DNA of 64,000 bases from Actinomadura hibisca NBRC 15177 (GTDB taxonomy: Bacteria; Actinomycetota; Actinomycetes; Streptosporangiales; Streptosporangiaceae), in the NCBI RefSeq assembly GCF_001552635.1, contig NZ_BCRO01000002.1:62001-126000 (forward strand), read 5' to 3'. Below, piece by piece: positions 40,237-48,242 of this stretch. The number at the start of each line of letters is the position of its first letter. The first letter of the stretch is position 1. The position numbers were made by a program, and so were the translations under genes. The notes under the pieces are model-generated. The model made no database searches and was not told the origin of the DNA. It saw nothing but the letters and a program-made list of their open reading frames with translations.

Positions 40237-40654
40237 CGCGGTACCCGATCCGCAGCAGCGCCCAGACGGTCTTCTCTCTGTCAGTCGGCGACCGGATGCC
40301 CCAGCTCTCGGAGCACGCCTCCACGATCAGCAATCTCCTCCCGTTCTCGGCCTCCAGATCCGGCTGCTGTTTCAAAGGAGCCGCCTTCGCGGGGTCGGAG
40401 ACTTCGATCACCAGAACGGTCGGCAGCACGAACACCGTCAGTCCGATCTCCTGCCCCGCAGCCGCGTTGACGGCGTTGGTCAGCAGCTCGCTCACCACCA
40501 GCAGCGCATCGCGCGCCAGGTGCGCCAGTCCCCACTTGTTGAGATGAACCTCGGTCACGTCCCGTGCCAGGCCCACGCTGGCGGGAACGGCCAGCATCCT
40601 GCGGTTGAACTCGTGCATCGACATCTGCTGGGAGCTTGCCATCGGCGTCGCCAT
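40220..40654 (-). CDS. Anti-sigma-factor-like ATP-binding protein (HATPase_c_2)
   Basis: The protein has 144 residues; ATG 40654 has gaggac upstream. It has a GHKL ATPase fold of the SpoIIAB/RsbW type: N box in VVSELLTNAVNAA, G1-like VIEVSDPAKAAP, and GRRLLIVEACSESWGIR. Such small proteins in actinomycetes act as anti-sigma or regulatory kinases, often beside an XRE regulator, as here (divergent gene at 40838). No sigma factor is nearby, so the target is unknown. Confidence 0.83.
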   Translation of the reverse strand: MATPMASSQQMSMHEFNRRMLAVPASVGLARDVTEVHLNKWGLAHLARDALLVVSELLTNAVNAAAGQEIGLTVFVLPTVLVIEVSDPAKAAPLKQQPDLEAENGRRLLIVEACSESWGIRSPTDREKTVWALLRIGYRGADRS

Positions 40655-40717
40655 CGCTTCGTCCTCAAGGCGCGGTGTCCGGTGTCGGTTTTTCTCCACG
40701 TCGGTAGCGGAGAGTTT

Positions 40718-40752
40718 GTGTTCGGTGACACAGTCAGGGCTCCACCGAACAC
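40718..40752. promoter_or_regulatory. 10-bp inverted repeat between divergent regulators
   Basis: GTGTTCGGTG (40718-40727) and CACCGAACAC (40743-40752) are perfect complements with a 15-base spacer. A second, GC-rich fold (ggccacct facing aggtggcc, 40777-40802) lies closer to the XRE start. Candidate operators for the XRE regulator. Confidence 0.5.
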
Positions 40753-40837
40753 CGCTCCCGGCGGATGATGGAGGAGCCCCTCTCCGGCCACCTGGTGGCC
40801 GGCAGGTGGCCCCCTCCTGAGAAGGAATGACTCAGCC

Positions 40838-42112
40838 ATGACCGTTCAGCACAGCGAACAGATCGGGCCGCTGCTACGTCGCCTCCGCCAAGCCGCAGGC
40901 TGGTCTCAGGCTCAGGCCGCCGACGAGCTGTGCCGACGGACCGGCCAAGCCACGGTCACCAGGAACGAGTGGTCCCGTTGGGAGAACGGCCGCCGCACCC
41001 CGACCGAGGTACTGCCCGCTCTGGCCGTCCTGTTCAATATCCCGCTTCGGAATCTGCAAGCCGCCGTTGAAGCCACGGAGCTCGCCAAGCGCTTCCCGTC
41101 CCTGCGTGTCGAAGACGCCGCCACCACCGACCATCTCGAAGGTCTGCGGCATCGCCTCACCAAGACCTTCACCGGCGGGATATCCGCCACCGCTCTACAG
41201 GACTGGGAAGAAACCGTCCAACGGTACGGACGCGCCACTCGCAACCGTCCCGCCGCTCTCTTGGCCGCAGATTTGACCGCTGACCTGTCCGAACTTCTCA
41301 CCGGTCTGGACTGCTGCCGGTCGGTCACTTCGCTGCGTGGCCTGTCCCGAGTCACCGCGCACATGGCGGGTCTGCTGTGCCTCACACTGATCAAGCTCGG
41401 CGACCGCCGAGCGTTCCGAGGCTGGGCACGAACCGCTCGCCTGGCCGCCGTCGAAGCGGGAGACCCAGCCGTTCGCTCGTGGGTACTGGCGCAAGAGGCG
41501 TACGGGCACTACTACGCCGGAGACATGGCCGAGGCCGTCCACGTCTCGACGGCTGCGCGGGAGGTCACAGCGGTTCCCACTGTCGGCGCGGTCCTCGCCG
41601 CCGCCTTGGCCGCCCGTGCCCATGCAGCAATGAGCGACCAAGAAGCCACGCTTGAGGCAGTGCATGACGCCGAAGCCCTGCTCTCAAAGCTGGCGAATCC
41701 GCTGATCACAGCCTCGGCGTTCGGCTACAACGAGGCACAGCTCCGCTTCCACGAAGGCAGCGCCCTCACACACCTCGCCACCCGCCGCCTCATCGACACC
41801 GGGCCGGCACTCACCGCCCAAGACCGAGCGCTTGAGCTCTACCCCGACGATGACTTCCTCGACCGCACATTGGTCCACCTCGACCGCGCGACCTGTCTCG
41901 TCTCCGTAGGAGACTCCACAACCGGGACAGCTCACGCGTTGGAGACGCTGCAAGCCCTGACAGATCATCAGCGACGAGGCATCCTCACGACACGAGGACA
42001 TGAGATCTTGGGCGAACTCACCCCGTCCCAGCGAACTTCGCCGACGGCTCGCGACCTGCACGAGCTGTTGATGACAACAACATCAGAAGAGGAACAGCAC
42101 TCATGGCCGTGA
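40838..42112 (+). CDS. XRE-family regulator with C-terminal repeat domain
   Basis: The protein has 424 residues; ATG follows gaaggaatg. The N-terminal helix-turn-helix (about 8-75) includes LLRRLRQAAGWSQAQAADEL and VTRNEWSRWENGRRTP. The remaining 340 residues are helical and TPR-like (RAFRGWARTARLAAVEAGDP, AVHVSTAAREV, ATLEAVHDAEALLSKLANPL). This plan is common in Streptomyces-type regulators encoded beside small HATPase proteins. Codons are mixed with many A and T third positions, so the gene seems foreign to the high-GC backbone. It overlaps the next gene by 10 bp. Confidence 0.85.
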   Translation: MTVQHSEQIGPLLRRLRQAAGWSQAQAADELCRRTGQATVTRNEWSRWENGRRTPTEVLPALAVLFNIPLRNLQAAVEATELAKRFPSLRVEDAATTDHLEGLRHRLTKTFTGGISATALQDWEETVQRYGRATRNRPAALLAADLTADLSELLTGLDCCRSVTSLRGLSRVTAHMAGLLCLTLIKLGDRRAFRGWARTARLAAVEAGDPAVRSWVLAQEAYGHYYAGDMAEAVHVSTAAREVTAVPTVGAVLAAALAARAHAAMSDQEATLEAVHDAEALLSKLANPLITASAFGYNEAQLRFHEGSALTHLATRRLIDTGPALTAQDRALELYPDDDFLDRTLVHLDRATCLVSVGDSTTGTAHALETLQALTDHQRRGILTTRGHEILGELTPSQRTSPTARDLHELLMTTTSEEEQHSWP

Positions 42113-42561
42113 CCATCCGGGCCGCCGCCGACCAGGACACCGAAGCCATCGCTGCCCTGCTGGTCGAGCTGAACGCCTTCTACGGCGACGACACTGTAGA
42201 AACCTCCGACGAACAGGTTCGGCAGGTCCATGATGCGCTCTTCAATGAGTCCTCATCCGCCTCGGCCCTGCTCGCGTTCGACACCGACACCCTCGTCGGC
42301 ATGGCCAGCTACTCGGTCATGTGGCCCGCCGCCGGACTGTCGACCTCGCTGTATCTCAAAGAGCTGTACGTCGCCAGGTCGTACCAGCGCCAGGGCATCG
42401 GCGCTTCCCTCATGAAGGCCCTGCGCGACGAAGCCCTGCGTCAGAACTGCAGCCGCGTCGAGTGGACCACCGACGACGACAATCCCGACGCCATCGAGTT
42501 CTACGAGGCCCTCGGCATGAAGCCCCGCCCCTCAAAGATCTTCTACCGCATGGAACTCTGA
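42103..42561 (+). CDS. GNAT family N-acetyltransferase
   Basis: The protein has 152 residues. The acetyl-CoA loop is VARSYQRQGIGASLMKAL (Q/R-x-x-G-I-G) and the C-terminal part reads EWTTDDDNPDAIEFYEALGM. It is a typical single-domain GNAT. Its start lies inside the XRE gene, so the regulator and acetyltransferase are co-translated, which suggests that it acts on a target linked to that regulator. The substrate is unknown. Confidence 0.88.
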   Translation: MAVTIRAAADQDTEAIAALLVELNAFYGDDTVETSDEQVRQVHDALFNESSSASALLAFDTDTLVGMASYSVMWPAAGLSTSLYLKELYVARSYQRQGIGASLMKALRDEALRQNCSRVEWTTDDDNPDAIEFYEALGMKPRPSKIFYRMEL

Positions 42562-42647
42562 CCGCCCGCGCCGCTGACCGAGCCAAGATTTTGTCACCCC
42601 TGCCGCCCATGCCCCGTACATCCTCTGTATCTGGTTTGGGAGGCTCC

Positions 42648-42812
42648 GTGAACGCCGGTGACACCCTCGAGCTGCCTCAGCTCACCGCGTCCGCTCGGCA
42701 AGCTTTGATCAACTCGAGCCTCACACGGTTGGAGTACCTCACTCGCACCACGGAAGTGAACTCGGCGGTCAACTCACATGTCGCACGACGGATCGCGCCG
42801 TATCTCGACTGA
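42648..42812 (+). CDS. Small hypothetical protein, 54 aa
   Basis: A 54-residue frame starts at GTG with a strong gggagg 4 bases upstream: VNAGDTLELPQLTASARQAL, then INSSLTRLEYLTRTTEVNSA and VNSHVARRIAPYLD. It has a plausible helical composition and no recognised motif. An imperfect hairpin 50 bp downstream could end the transcript. An ATG at 42609 in the same frame is an alternative. The gene is supported only by its ribosome binding site and clean end. Confidence 0.45.
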   Translation: MNAGDTLELPQLTASARQALINSSLTRLEYLTRTTEVNSAVNSHVARRIAPYLD

Positions 42813-42861
42813 AGCGAACAGACCACCCGAAGGCGGATTCGCTCCGACTGGTACACGTTCG

Positions 42862-42893
42862 CGATCACGACGATGCACCCGGCATCGTGATCG
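42862..42893. terminator. Hairpin, possible terminator
   Basis: CGATCACGA (42862-42870) pairs with TCGTGATCG (42885-42893); the stem can extend through TGC/GCA with a three-base bulge. It lies between the small gene ending at 42812 and the TetR remnant. Confidence 0.5.
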
Positions 42894-42922
42894 TCGGGGT
42901 GCAGCCATGTGACTGGCTCCTG

Positions 42923-43075
42923 GCGCAGGGCGCGATTCTGCGCGACCTGCCAGCGGCCACCAGCGACGAGCCTCAGTTGCTGAACCTGCTGCCTGAAGTG
43001 CCGGACGAGGTCCTGACCGAGCTGGTGGATGAAGTGTTCCTCCCCCTGGTCCGAGGCCGTGGCCTGTCAGCCTGA
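42923..43075 (+). pseudogene. Remnant of TetR gene, truncated and internally deleted
   Basis: The translation QGAILRDLPAATSDEPQLLN is followed by LLPEVPDEVLTELVDEVFLP and LVRGRG, against QGTILRDLLAATSDEPQLLN and EVQDEILTELVDEVFLPLVR in the intact gene at 37145. The whole DNA-binding half is missing and about 52 codons (37520-37675 of the intact copy) are deleted in frame. It lies 5.2 kb downstream in the same orientation. It cannot encode a working repressor. Confidence 0.82.
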
Positions 43076-43687
43076 CTCGTCCGGCCATATGAACGTTCGC
43101 CACCTGGGAAAAGGCGGCCGGGCGGCGACCTCGGCGTCCATCATCTCCAGGCTGAGTGCGAAGTTCCGCGCCAGCCGGTCGAACATCTCCAGCACGGCGA
43201 TCTCCGGCACGTGATGGACGAGGTCGGGGTTGAGCCACGAGTTCCTCGGGTTGCAGGTGATGCGCAGATCCTCGCCAGCTGTCTGGAAGACGAGGTCGGT
43301 CTCCACCCCTTGGCCGTCCATATGGAGGGTCGCTGTGCCACCGTCGAGATCGACCAGACCAGCCATGAAGTCCGGGAGGTCCTCAATGATCATCGATCCG
43401 TCGTAGGACAGTTCGAGCGGCCATCGCGGATTCCCGAAGCCGCTCATGACGAACCGCGCCCCGGCCTCTTCCAGGATGCGGCTGCCCGTCATCACGGTGG
43501 TGTCGAAGTTGTCCTCGTCGGTGAAGCGAACGGGATCGAAGGTGTCATCGGCGCGTGCCCGGGCGTCGAGTTCGGCCATGGCCGTGCGGATCTTCCCTGG
43601 AGACGGCAGTTCCAGGGACAGCCCGAACTTCACTTCTTCCGCCACGGCAGTCCAATCGAGTAGGGCAAGCGCAGACCGGCGACACAT
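43067..43687 (-). CDS. Hypothetical protein of about 206 aa
   Basis: I do not recognise it. The sequence is acidic and soluble, with ELPSPGKIRTAMAELDARAR, RWPLELSYDGSMIIEDLPDF, HMDGQGVETDLVFQTAGEDL and a C-terminal FARNFALSLE-type helix region (LARNFALSLEMMDAEVAARP). It looks like an actinobacterial immunity- or DUF-type protein, but that is a guess. The start is unclear: ATG 43687 is used; GTG 43645 would begin with the first conserved-looking stretch. Its 3' end overlaps the end of the TetR remnant by 9 bp on the opposite strand. Confidence 0.62.
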   Translation of the reverse strand: MCRRSALALLDWTAVAEEVKFGLSLELPSPGKIRTAMAELDARARADDTFDPVRFTDEDNFDTTVMTGSRILEEAGARFVMSGFGNPRWPLELSYDGSMIIEDLPDFMAGLVDLDGGTATLHMDGQGVETDLVFQTAGEDLRITCNPRNSWLNPDLVHHVPEIAVLEMFDRLARNFALSLEMMDAEVAARPPFPRWRTFIWPDESG

Positions 43688-43732
43688 CCTCAACGAAGGC
43701 CATGCCGCCGGTCCAGCGCTTTATCCCTGACT

Positions 43733-44941
43733 TCAGGACTCGTCAGCGGAAGCTCGTGATGCCGGGTCCTGGCTGGCGGTCCGGGCGTGGAGTTCGGCGG
43801 TGACGGCGCGTTCGCGTTGCGCGGCGGCCTCGGCGCGGGCGGCGTCGCGTTCGCGGGCCAGTTCCTCATGGCGGGCCTGCTCGACGCGCAGGTTGAGCCG
43901 GACCTCGCCGAGTTCCTCGCGCAGACGCTCAACGGCCGCGCGCAGCTCGGCGGCCTCGGTGCCGAACGTCTCGGCGCGTGCCTGCTCTCGTTGTGCGGCA
44001 CGTTGCGCTTCCTCGGACTGCGCACGGGCGGCGTCTCGTTCGGAGATGGCCTCGGCGCGTCCGGTCTCTGCCTGGGCGGCGCGCGTCTCGGCTTGCGCGG
44101 CCCGCTCGTCCGCCTGAGCGGCTTGGGCCTCGGCTCGTGTCCGTGCGTCTTCGGCGGCCTGGGTCAGGGCCTCGGCGGTGGCGCGCTCGCGGTCGGCGAG
44201 CGCCGCGTCTTCGCGTGCCTCGCGGGCGTCCTGTGCAGCGGCGGCCGCAGCGGAACGGGCTTCGTCGGCTTCCCGGCGTGTGGCCTGGACTTCGGCGCGG
44301 GCCCCTTCCATCTCTGCTCGCACGTCCGCGACCTCGTCGTGGGCATCACGCACCAGGCGATCCGCCTCCGCACGAATCGCCTCGACGGTGCGTTCGGCCT
44401 CATCCTGAGCGGCCTGCACGGAAGCCTCGGCTTCGGCGCGTGCCTGCGCGGCGGCTTCGACGGCCTCAGCGCGTTCCCGCTCAGCTTGCCGGGCCTGTTC
44501 CTTGGCGCTCTTGGCCTGTTGCTCTGCCTTCTCAGCCAGTCCTTCGGCGCGCGCGGCCCGGTCGGCGGCGGCTTCGCGTTCGGCCAAGGCGGCGGCCACC
44601 TGCGCCTGGGCTTCCGCGCGGACGGCGCTGATCTGCGCCTCGACGCCGCGCGGTGACAGTTCCGCGTCCAGCGCTTGGGCCAGGGGAGCGAGGGCGGCGG
44701 TCAGCCCCTGCTCCATTCGCTCGTACAGGTCCTCTGCGCGAGCCAGCGCGCCTTCCAGGCCGGGCGTTCCGCGTCGCAACTCCCGCTCGCGCTTGGCCCT
44801 CGTCTGGCAGTCGGTCGCCAGGCAGTACTCGCGGGGTCGTCCACGTCCTGCCTTCTGGGGGACGGGCCGTCCGCAGTAGCCACAGGGCCGTGTCACGTCA
44901 GCGGTGGTCTCATCCGCGTCCACACCGGTCGTCGCGCTCAT
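43733..44941 (-). CDS. Zinc-finger, long coiled-coil protein (KfrA-like plan)
   Basis: The protein has 402 residues. A small N-terminal metal site (Cys20, Cys23, Cys40, Cys45: CGYCGRPVPQ, REYCLATDC) is followed by about 330 residues of almost uninterrupted Ala/Glu/Arg coiled coil (AERERAEAVEAAAQARAEAE and many similar heptads). A short DNA-binding head with a long alanine-rich coiled coil recalls plasmid KfrA proteins, but the head here is a zinc site, not the KfrA helix-turn-helix, so this is an analogy. It starts directly after an AT-rich island with repeated TTCCAGT, which may be its own operator. Confidence 0.8.
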   Translation of the reverse strand: MSATTGVDADETTADVTRPCGYCGRPVPQKAGRGRPREYCLATDCQTRAKRERELRRGTPGLEGALARAEDLYERMEQGLTAALAPLAQALDAELSPRGVEAQISAVRAEAQAQVAAALAEREAAADRAARAEGLAEKAEQQAKSAKEQARQAERERAEAVEAAAQARAEAEASVQAAQDEAERTVEAIRAEADRLVRDAHDEVADVRAEMEGARAEVQATRREADEARSAAAAAAQDAREAREDAALADRERATAEALTQAAEDARTRAEAQAAQADERAAQAETRAAQAETGRAEAISERDAARAQSEEAQRAAQREQARAETFGTEAAELRAAVERLREELGEVRLNLRVEQARHEELARERDAARAEAAAQRERAVTAELHARTASQDPASRASADES

Positions 44942-45059
44942 GTCCCCAGCATATATTTTCTGGTTTTCTATTTCCAGTATTTAAGAAGTTCCAGTTAGTG
45001 AGTCGCCGGATCGGGCTCTGGTGAGCTGACTTCCGCTAAGCTCACTTAGCGGAAGTCAG
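44942..45059. promoter_or_regulatory. AT-rich island with repeats and competing hairpins
   Basis: About 60 bases (44942-45000) are strikingly AT-rich for this genome. TTCCAGT occurs twice, 17 bp apart (44972 and 44989), with a CTGG in inverse sense at 44960. Next, CTGACTTCCGCTAAG (45026-45040) pairs perfectly with 45045-45059 over 15 bp around ctca. An alternative stem GTGAGCT/AGCTCAC (45021-45027 with 45039-45045) uses some of the same bases, so the two exclude each other. Confidence 0.65.
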
Positions 45060-45117
45060 AATCGAGGGTGGGCGGGTGTGTCCGCCCCTCGGCATGTGGG
45101 CCGCTGTGAGAGCGGAA

Positions 45118-45164
45118 GGGCGGCGGTCTCGGCGCGTGATCGACATGCGCCGAGACCGCCGCCC
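45118..45164. terminator. Terminator hairpin after dienelactone hydrolase gene
   Basis: A perfect 18-bp stem (gggcggcggtctcggcgc at 45118-45135 with 45147-45164) closes an 11-base loop, just beyond the minus-strand stop at 45167. Confidence 0.85.
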
Positions 45165-45166
45165 GT

Positions 45167-45961
45167 CTATTGGGTGCGGCCGTCGCTTTCACCGTCTCCT
45201 GGCAGGATCAAGCGTTCGGCCAGGAAGGCGAGGATCTCGTCTCTGGCCTTCACCGTGGGATGTCCTTCATCGTCTACGAGATGGGCGGTGACAACGCTGT
45301 GCGGCGTCTCGACCACGTCGCGGAAGAACGGCGGCGGGTCCAAGCGGGCGGAATCGCCCGGCAGTACGCGGCCGTCGAAGGCGTCGCCCAACAGCGCCTG
45401 GTACGCGGCGAAGCGCTGGCCTGTGCACCAGCGGTCGTTGTCGAAGCGGTAGGCGAGGACCTTCAGGCCGTCGCGCTCGATGCGTTCCCGGACCATGCGC
45501 GCGTCCTCGTCGCTCATGTCAAGTCCGGCGGGATCGTCCGACGGACGCGACGGGTGGTTCACCACCGGTGCGATGACGGCCGGTTCCAGCGCCATCGTGA
45601 GCGCGAAGTTGCCGGTGAAGCACAACCCGATCGCGCCGACGCCAGGACCGCCGCACTCGGCGTGGGCCTGGCGCGCCAGCCCGCGCAGCCACGTCGTGAC
45701 CGGGCTGGTCCCGCCCCCGGCGAACGCGCGGAACTCGGCGCTCACGCACGCGCGACGCAGGACCTTCGTGCCCTCCTCGGCAGTGGGGTAAGCACCGTCG
45801 GTCCCGAAGAGCGAAGGCACGTAGACGGTGAAGCCCGCATCCCGCACCCATCGCGCCAGCCGGAGGACGTGCGGGCTGATGCCGGGCATCTCCGGCATCA
45901 GGACGACGGCCGGACCGGAACCCGCCGTGTAGACCGTCTTCACCACCCCGTCCACGTCCAC
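45167..45961 (-). CDS. Dienelactone hydrolase family protein, shortened N-terminus
   Basis: The protein has 264 residues from GTG 45961. Motifs are AVVLMPEMPGISPHVLRLAR (oxyanion region with the family Glu), the nucleophile in IGLCFTGNFAL (G-x-C-x-G) and DDEGHPTVKARDEIL with the catalytic His. The same frame continues upstream through a TGA at 45967-45965 to an ATG at 46018, encoding MSTTDEHLNDPITDFSR, which is how relatives begin. A CGA to TGA change would explain the split, so the present protein may be a shortened form or made by re-initiation. Divergent from an AraC regulator. Confidence 0.83.
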   Translation of the reverse strand: MDVDGVVKTVYTAGSGPAVVLMPEMPGISPHVLRLARWVRDAGFTVYVPSLFGTDGAYPTAEEGTKVLRRACVSAEFRAFAGGGTSPVTTWLRGLARQAHAECGGPGVGAIGLCFTGNFALTMALEPAVIAPVVNHPSRPSDDPAGLDMSDEDARMVRERIERDGLKVLAYRFDNDRWCTGQRFAAYQALLGDAFDGRVLPGDSARLDPPPFFRDVVETPHSVVTAHLVDDEGHPTVKARDEILAFLAERLILPGDGESDGRTQ

Positions 45962-46116
45962 GCGTCAGCGGGAGAAATCCGTGATCGGGTCGTTGAGATG
46001 TTCGTCGGTTGTGCTCATGGCCGACAGCGTGGCCTGACGCGTCCGCTTGAGACGAGAGGCCGGATCGCCATCTCCAGGGGTAATCTCGCCAGCGGCACGG
46101 CAGCGAGGAGGCGGGC

Positions 46117-47088
46117 ATGAGCGCGTTGCGGATCGGTGTTCTGGCCTATCCGGGCTGCTTCGCCTCCGAGGTGTTCGGCATCCCCGATCTCCTGACGATG
46201 GCCGCGCACGCCGCCGGGCCGGACCGCGCCGGGTACGAGGTGTCGATCGTCTCGCCCCGCCGCCGCGTCACCGCATCGGGTGGCACAGCCCTGGCCGTCT
46301 CTCCGCCGCGCGAGGTCGACGTCCTGGTCGTGCCGGGGTTCGATCTGCCGCCAGGCCCCGGCGTGGACGCCGGGCTCGCCGCCCTCGGCCCCGAGATCGC
46401 CGTCATCCGGTCCCACGCCGCCACGGGCAACGCCGTCGTCTCGATCTGCGTCGGCTCCTTCCTGCTCGCCAAGGCCGGACTGCTCAACCGGCGCCGGGCC
46501 ACGACGGCCTGGTTCCGCGCCGACGACCTCGCGCAACGCTGCCCGGACGCCGACATCCAGCCCGAACATCTGGTGATCACCGACAGGGGAGTGACGACGA
46601 CGGCCGCGTTCAGCGCCATGTACGACTTCGCCCTGGAACTGATCCGCGAACACAGCGGCAGTGGGGTGGCACGGACGGTCGCGCGGATGACCCTCCTCGA
46701 CGACGCGCGCACGTCCCAGGCCCCGTACGTCGACACCCGGCTTCTCCCGCAGCCCGGCAGCACCTTCTCCCACAGGGTCATGCGACGCCTCGACCAGAAC
46801 CTCGCCGCCCGCTACGACCTCGCCGCGCTGGCGGACGCCTTCAACGTCAGCACCCGGACGTTGCTGCGGCGCTTCGCGGACGAAACCGGTCAGAGCCCGC
46901 TCGAATACCTCCAGGCGTCGCGGGTCCGTCGCGCCCGCCACCTCCTCGAATCCACAGACCGGACCATCGCCGCCATCTCCGCCGCCATCGGCTACAACGA
47001 CCCCGGGACCTTCGCCGCGCTGTTCGCCAGGCACACCGGCCAGCGCCCCAGGGACTACCGCGCGACCTTCCGGCGCGGCGCCAAGTAA
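46117..47088 (+). CDS. GlxA-type AraC regulator with DJ-1/PfpI domain
   Basis: The protein has 323 residues. The N-terminal amidotransferase-like domain (about 3-170) begins LRIGVLAYPGCFASEVFGIP and has the Cys of the PfpI elbow in VVSICVGSFLLAKAGLLNRR. Two AraC helix-turn-helices follow (about 215-315: LAALADAFNVSTRTLLRRFA, TIAAISAAIGYNDPGTFAAL). Such regulators activate neighbouring genes, here possibly the divergent dienelactone hydrolase. The second, similar regulator lies 68 bp downstream. Confidence 0.9.
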   Translation: MSALRIGVLAYPGCFASEVFGIPDLLTMAAHAAGPDRAGYEVSIVSPRRRVTASGGTALAVSPPREVDVLVVPGFDLPPGPGVDAGLAALGPEIAVIRSHAATGNAVVSICVGSFLLAKAGLLNRRRATTAWFRADDLAQRCPDADIQPEHLVITDRGVTTTAAFSAMYDFALELIREHSGSGVARTVARMTLLDDARTSQAPYVDTRLLPQPGSTFSHRVMRRLDQNLAARYDLAALADAFNVSTRTLLRRFADETGQSPLEYLQASRVRRARHLLESTDRTIAAISAAIGYNDPGTFAALFARHTGQRPRDYRATFRRGAK

Positions 47089-47156
47089 GACCGGATGTCC
47101 GGATGTGACAGGAACTCGTCATTGCGGCCACGCAGGGTGCTGGCGAGAATAGGGGC

Positions 47157-48149
47157 ATGTCCTTCGCACGCCGTGTCGTCATCGCGGTCTTCCCCGACGT
47201 CGACCTTCTCGACGTCACCGGCCCCGCCGAGGTCTTCGCGCTGGCCAACCGGGAGACCGCGGGCCGCGCCGGGTACCGGGTGCTGCTGGCCGGGCCGCAG
47301 GCGGGCGCGGTCGTCACCTCGGCGGGCGTCCGGCTGCTCACCGACCTGACGTTCGACGAGGTCGGCGAGCAGGTGGACACCCTGCTGGTGCCGGGCGCGG
47401 TCGACATGACCGACGAAGGGCCCGTCGCCCGGATCGATCCCGACGTCGTCGCATGGGTGAAACGGACCGCCCCGCACGCCCGGCGGGTGGCGTCGGTGTG
47501 CGTGGGCGCGCACGTGCTGGCGGCGGCCGGGCTGCTGGAGGGCCGGACGGCCACCACCCACTGGTCCACCGCCGCGCAGCTGGCCGCCGAGCACCCCGGC
47601 GTCACGGTCGACCCCGACCCGATCTTCGTGCGCGCCGACCGCGGCCGCCTGTGGACCGGGGCCGGGATCAGCGCCTGCCTGGACCTGGCGCTGGCGCTGG
47701 TCGCCGAGGACCTGGGCGAGCAGACGGCGCTGGCGGTGGCCCGGCAGCTGGTGATGTACCTCAAGCGGCAGGGCGGGCAGAGCCAGTTCTCGGTGCCGCT
47801 CAGCCACCCCACCACCGACCGCCGGGACATCGACGAGCTGCGCCTCTGGATCGCCGACAACCTCGACGCCGACCTGTCGGCCGAGGCCCTGGCCGCCCGG
47901 ATGCGCCTCAGCGAGCGGCACTTCGCCCGCGTCTTCAAGCAGGAGATGGGCACCAGCCCCGCCGCCTACGTCGAGGCCGCCCGCGTCGAGACGGCCCGGC
48001 GCCTGCTGGAGACCACCGACTGCCCTCTGACGCAGGTCGCCGCCGCCTGCGGTCTCGGGTCGGCCGAAACCCTGCACAGAGCGTTCCGGCGGCAACTGTC
48101 CACGACCCCGGCGGCCTACCGCCGCCGCTTCCGCACCCAGACCGCCTGA
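47157..48149 (+). CDS. GlxA-type AraC regulator with DJ-1/PfpI domain
   Basis: The protein has 330 residues. The PfpI-like domain begins VVIAVFPDVDLLDVTGPAEV and holds the Cys in VASVCVGAHVLAAAGLLEGR followed by ATTHW. The AraC domain (about 225-325) has LAARMRLSERHFARVFKQEM and VAAACGLGSAETLHRAFRRQ. A GAGAAT-N6-ATG arrangement suggests its own leaderless promoter. The isochorismatase gene 93 bp downstream on the same strand is the usual kind of target. The two regulators are similar in plan but clearly diverged, not a recent duplication. Confidence 0.9.
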   Translation: MSFARRVVIAVFPDVDLLDVTGPAEVFALANRETAGRAGYRVLLAGPQAGAVVTSAGVRLLTDLTFDEVGEQVDTLLVPGAVDMTDEGPVARIDPDVVAWVKRTAPHARRVASVCVGAHVLAAAGLLEGRTATTHWSTAAQLAAEHPGVTVDPDPIFVRADRGRLWTGAGISACLDLALALVAEDLGEQTALAVARQLVMYLKRQGGQSQFSVPLSHPTTDRRDIDELRLWIADNLDADLSAEALAARMRLSERHFARVFKQEMGTSPAAYVEAARVETARRLLETTDCPLTQVAAACGLGSAETLHRAFRRQLSTTPAAYRRRFRTQTA

Positions 48150-48242
48150 TCCGCACGTCCCTCGGCGTTCTTCGCCTCTTTTCGGCATGCCCGCGAAGCG
48201 GACGGCTTCGCCATGCCTCCAACCGATGATGAAAGGTTCCCG

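Noticed and set aside
42887-43075. Intact 62-codon gene starting at GTG 42887
   Set aside because: The start lies inside a hairpin without a ribosome binding site, and from 42923 the product is a truncated, deleted copy of the TetR at 37145, so it is treated as a pseudogene.
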